Of a DNA stretch of 22,988 nt, positions 22,255 to 22,988 are shown in pieces. The stretch's first letter is position 1. Each line of letters starts with the position of its first letter. The position numbers and the translations under genes were made by a program. Origin of the DNA: a virus; the IMG/VR virus record IMGVR_UViG_3300023199_000139, positions 1 to 22,988 of that record, one strand, 5' to 3'. The notes under the pieces are model-generated. The model did no database searches. It was not told where the DNA came from and was given only the letters and a program-made list of their open reading frames with translations.

Positions 22255-22913
22255 TCCGCGGCCACCATCGCGGCGGGATCGGGCGCGTCGTCATCGGCCG
22301 CCGGCTCCTCGCCGATCAGCTCGCCGACCGCCCGCGACGCGCCGTTCAGCGCATCGTCGCAGGCCGCCTCGATCAGCTCCACCGCCGCCCCGTCGAGCGC
22401 CAGCTCGCGCGCCAGCCGGTCGGGCAGGGCGTCCAGCGCGTCGCGCAGCGTGGCGAAGACCTCCTCGATCCCGGTGACGACATCCTCGCGCCGGATCAGC
22501 TCGCGCCGGTCGCGCGCGGCCAGGTTGCGCGCATGCTCCAGCTCCAGGAGCTCGCGCTGTTCCTTCGGAGAGAGGCGGGTCGTCGCCTCGTCCGCGCCGT
22601 CACCCAGGAGCGCGAGCTTGAGCTGGCGCGCCGCCTCGTCGCCGGCCGCGCGCTGGCGGCGATCCTCGTCGCGGCGGCGCTGCACCCAGGCATGCGCGAT
22701 CGACAGCCGGAAGCGGTATTGCCGGCCGTTCGTGCCCGCCTCCTCATAGGGCATGCCCTGCCGGACCCAGGCCGAGATCGTGGTCTGCGACGCGCCGAGC
22801 GCCATCTCGAGCTGCGCCTTGTTGACCAGCGCATCCTCGACGCCGGGCGGCAGCGGATAGGCCTCCACCATCGCCCGCTCCTCGCCCGACAGCGCCCTCA
22901 GCTCACCGCCCAT
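22251..22913 (-). CDS. Terminase small subunit, Nu1-like
   Basis: This is a 220-residue protein from the ATG at 22913. Residues about 29-80 (LVNKAQLEMALGASQTTISA then WVRQGMPYEEAG and YRFRLSIAHAWVQRRRDEDR) are the winged helix-turn-helix of Nu1-type subunits that recognise the packaging site. The rest is helical and acidic at the C terminus. An ATG at 22871 with a GAGGAG site is an alternative, shorter start. A longer frame reaching 22985 reads Gly/Phe-rich peptide from what looks like non-coding DNA. It is coupled to the large subunit through ATGA. Confidence 0.88.
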   Translation of the reverse strand: MGGELRALSGEERAMVEAYPLPPGVEDALVNKAQLEMALGASQTTISAWVRQGMPYEEAGTNGRQYRFRLSIAHAWVQRRRDEDRRQRAAGDEAARQLKLALLGDGADEATTRLSPKEQRELLELEHARNLAARDRRELIRREDVVTGIEEVFATLRDALDALPDRLARELALDGAAVELIEAACDDALNGASRAVGELIGEEPAADDDAPDPAAMVAAE

Positions 22914-22988
22914 GACCACAGCCCAAACGAAAACGAAGCCCCTGCCCCCGAACGAAAAACCCCCACGCCCCGCACCTCCGAACATGCC
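22914..22988. promoter_or_regulatory. Region upstream of terminase; possible cos/regulatory DNA
   Basis: This 75-bp stretch is rich in G-runs and TTCGTT words on the minus strand (GAACGAA at 22950-22956 and AACGAAAACGAAG at 22926-22938 on the plus strand). Its position upstream of the small terminase is where cos sites and late leader sequences usually lie. Nothing decisive can be seen before the window ends. Confidence 0.25.

Larger units (their letters stand above)
105..22988. mobile_element. Temperate siphophage genome or prophage (partial)
   Basis: Integrase, a tRNA-derived attachment site, two terminase subunits, portal, capsid, tape measure, tail tip and lysis genes are all present and arranged in phage modules, so the DNA from about base 105 to the right edge is one temperate phage. 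The head resembles lambda (Nu1, GpA, gpB and FII types), while the tail tip is the GTA gp12-gp15 set. The left limit is set by the break in the CcmA-like reading frame at 105. The right limit is outside the window. Repressor and replication genes are not seen. Confidence 0.9.

Noticed and set aside
20470-22749. 759-codon plus-strand open frame opposite the terminase genes
   Set aside because: It is a typical antisense shadow in very GC-rich DNA. It is rich in Arg, Pro and Ala, shows no family pattern, and the opposite strand encodes clear terminases.

Overview
The window is very GC-rich (about 70% by eye) and carries most of the late half, plus the integration end, of a temperate tailed phage of an alphaproteobacterium, most likely Rhodobacterales-like. 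The tail-tip genes match the gene transfer agent (GTA) set gp12 to gp15 of Rhodobacter capsulatus in order and type. The attachment site is the 3' half of a tRNA-Cys gene.

Layout, left to right. Bases 1-104 read on the minus strand as the C-terminal end of a CcmA-like ABC ATPase, cut off by a stop at 105-107; this looks like host DNA abutting the element. From 182 to 2766 a rightward operon of five small unknown genes, joined by overlapping stop/start codons, leads into a tyrosine integrase. Just after it lies a 45-bp tRNA-Cys 3' half (2847-2891) in the canonical attP relation to int, with no tRNA 5' half beside it. The window therefore shows either an unintegrated or circular phage form or a junction between tandem copies. 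Bases 3095-3263 hold three identical 36-bp repeats separated by unique 31- and 30-bp sequences: a mini-CRISPR-like array with no cas gene in view, abutting the last stop codon of the late operon.

From 22913 down to 3264 everything is one leftward late operon with almost no intergenic DNA. The order is: Nu1-like small terminase, GpA-like large terminase, lysis cassette (M15 endolysin with a C-terminal membrane segment, nested Rz/Rz1-like spanins), an unknown adaptor-like protein, lambda-type portal, a protease-major capsid fusion, a small unknown protein, an FII-like head-tail joiner, tail tube, G/T-like tail chaperones, tape measure, GTA gp12/gp13/gp14/gp15 homologues, two tail-fibre-like proteins sharing a beta domain, a gpU-like tail terminator in an unusual place, and a small coiled-coil/membrane protein of XhlA type.

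How it works together: the terminases package DNA through the portal into a capsid built from the self-processing protease-capsid fusion. Tape measure, tube and terminator build a long siphovirus tail, and the GTA-like hub, peptidase and megatron form the tip that recognises and breaches the cell. Endolysin, spanins and perhaps the XhlA-like protein release progeny. The repressor, replication genes and any cas genes are not in this window. The most notable items are the mini-array, the low-GC carbohydrate-binding-like insert in the megatron TIM barrel, the attP configuration and the truncated ccmA at the left edge.
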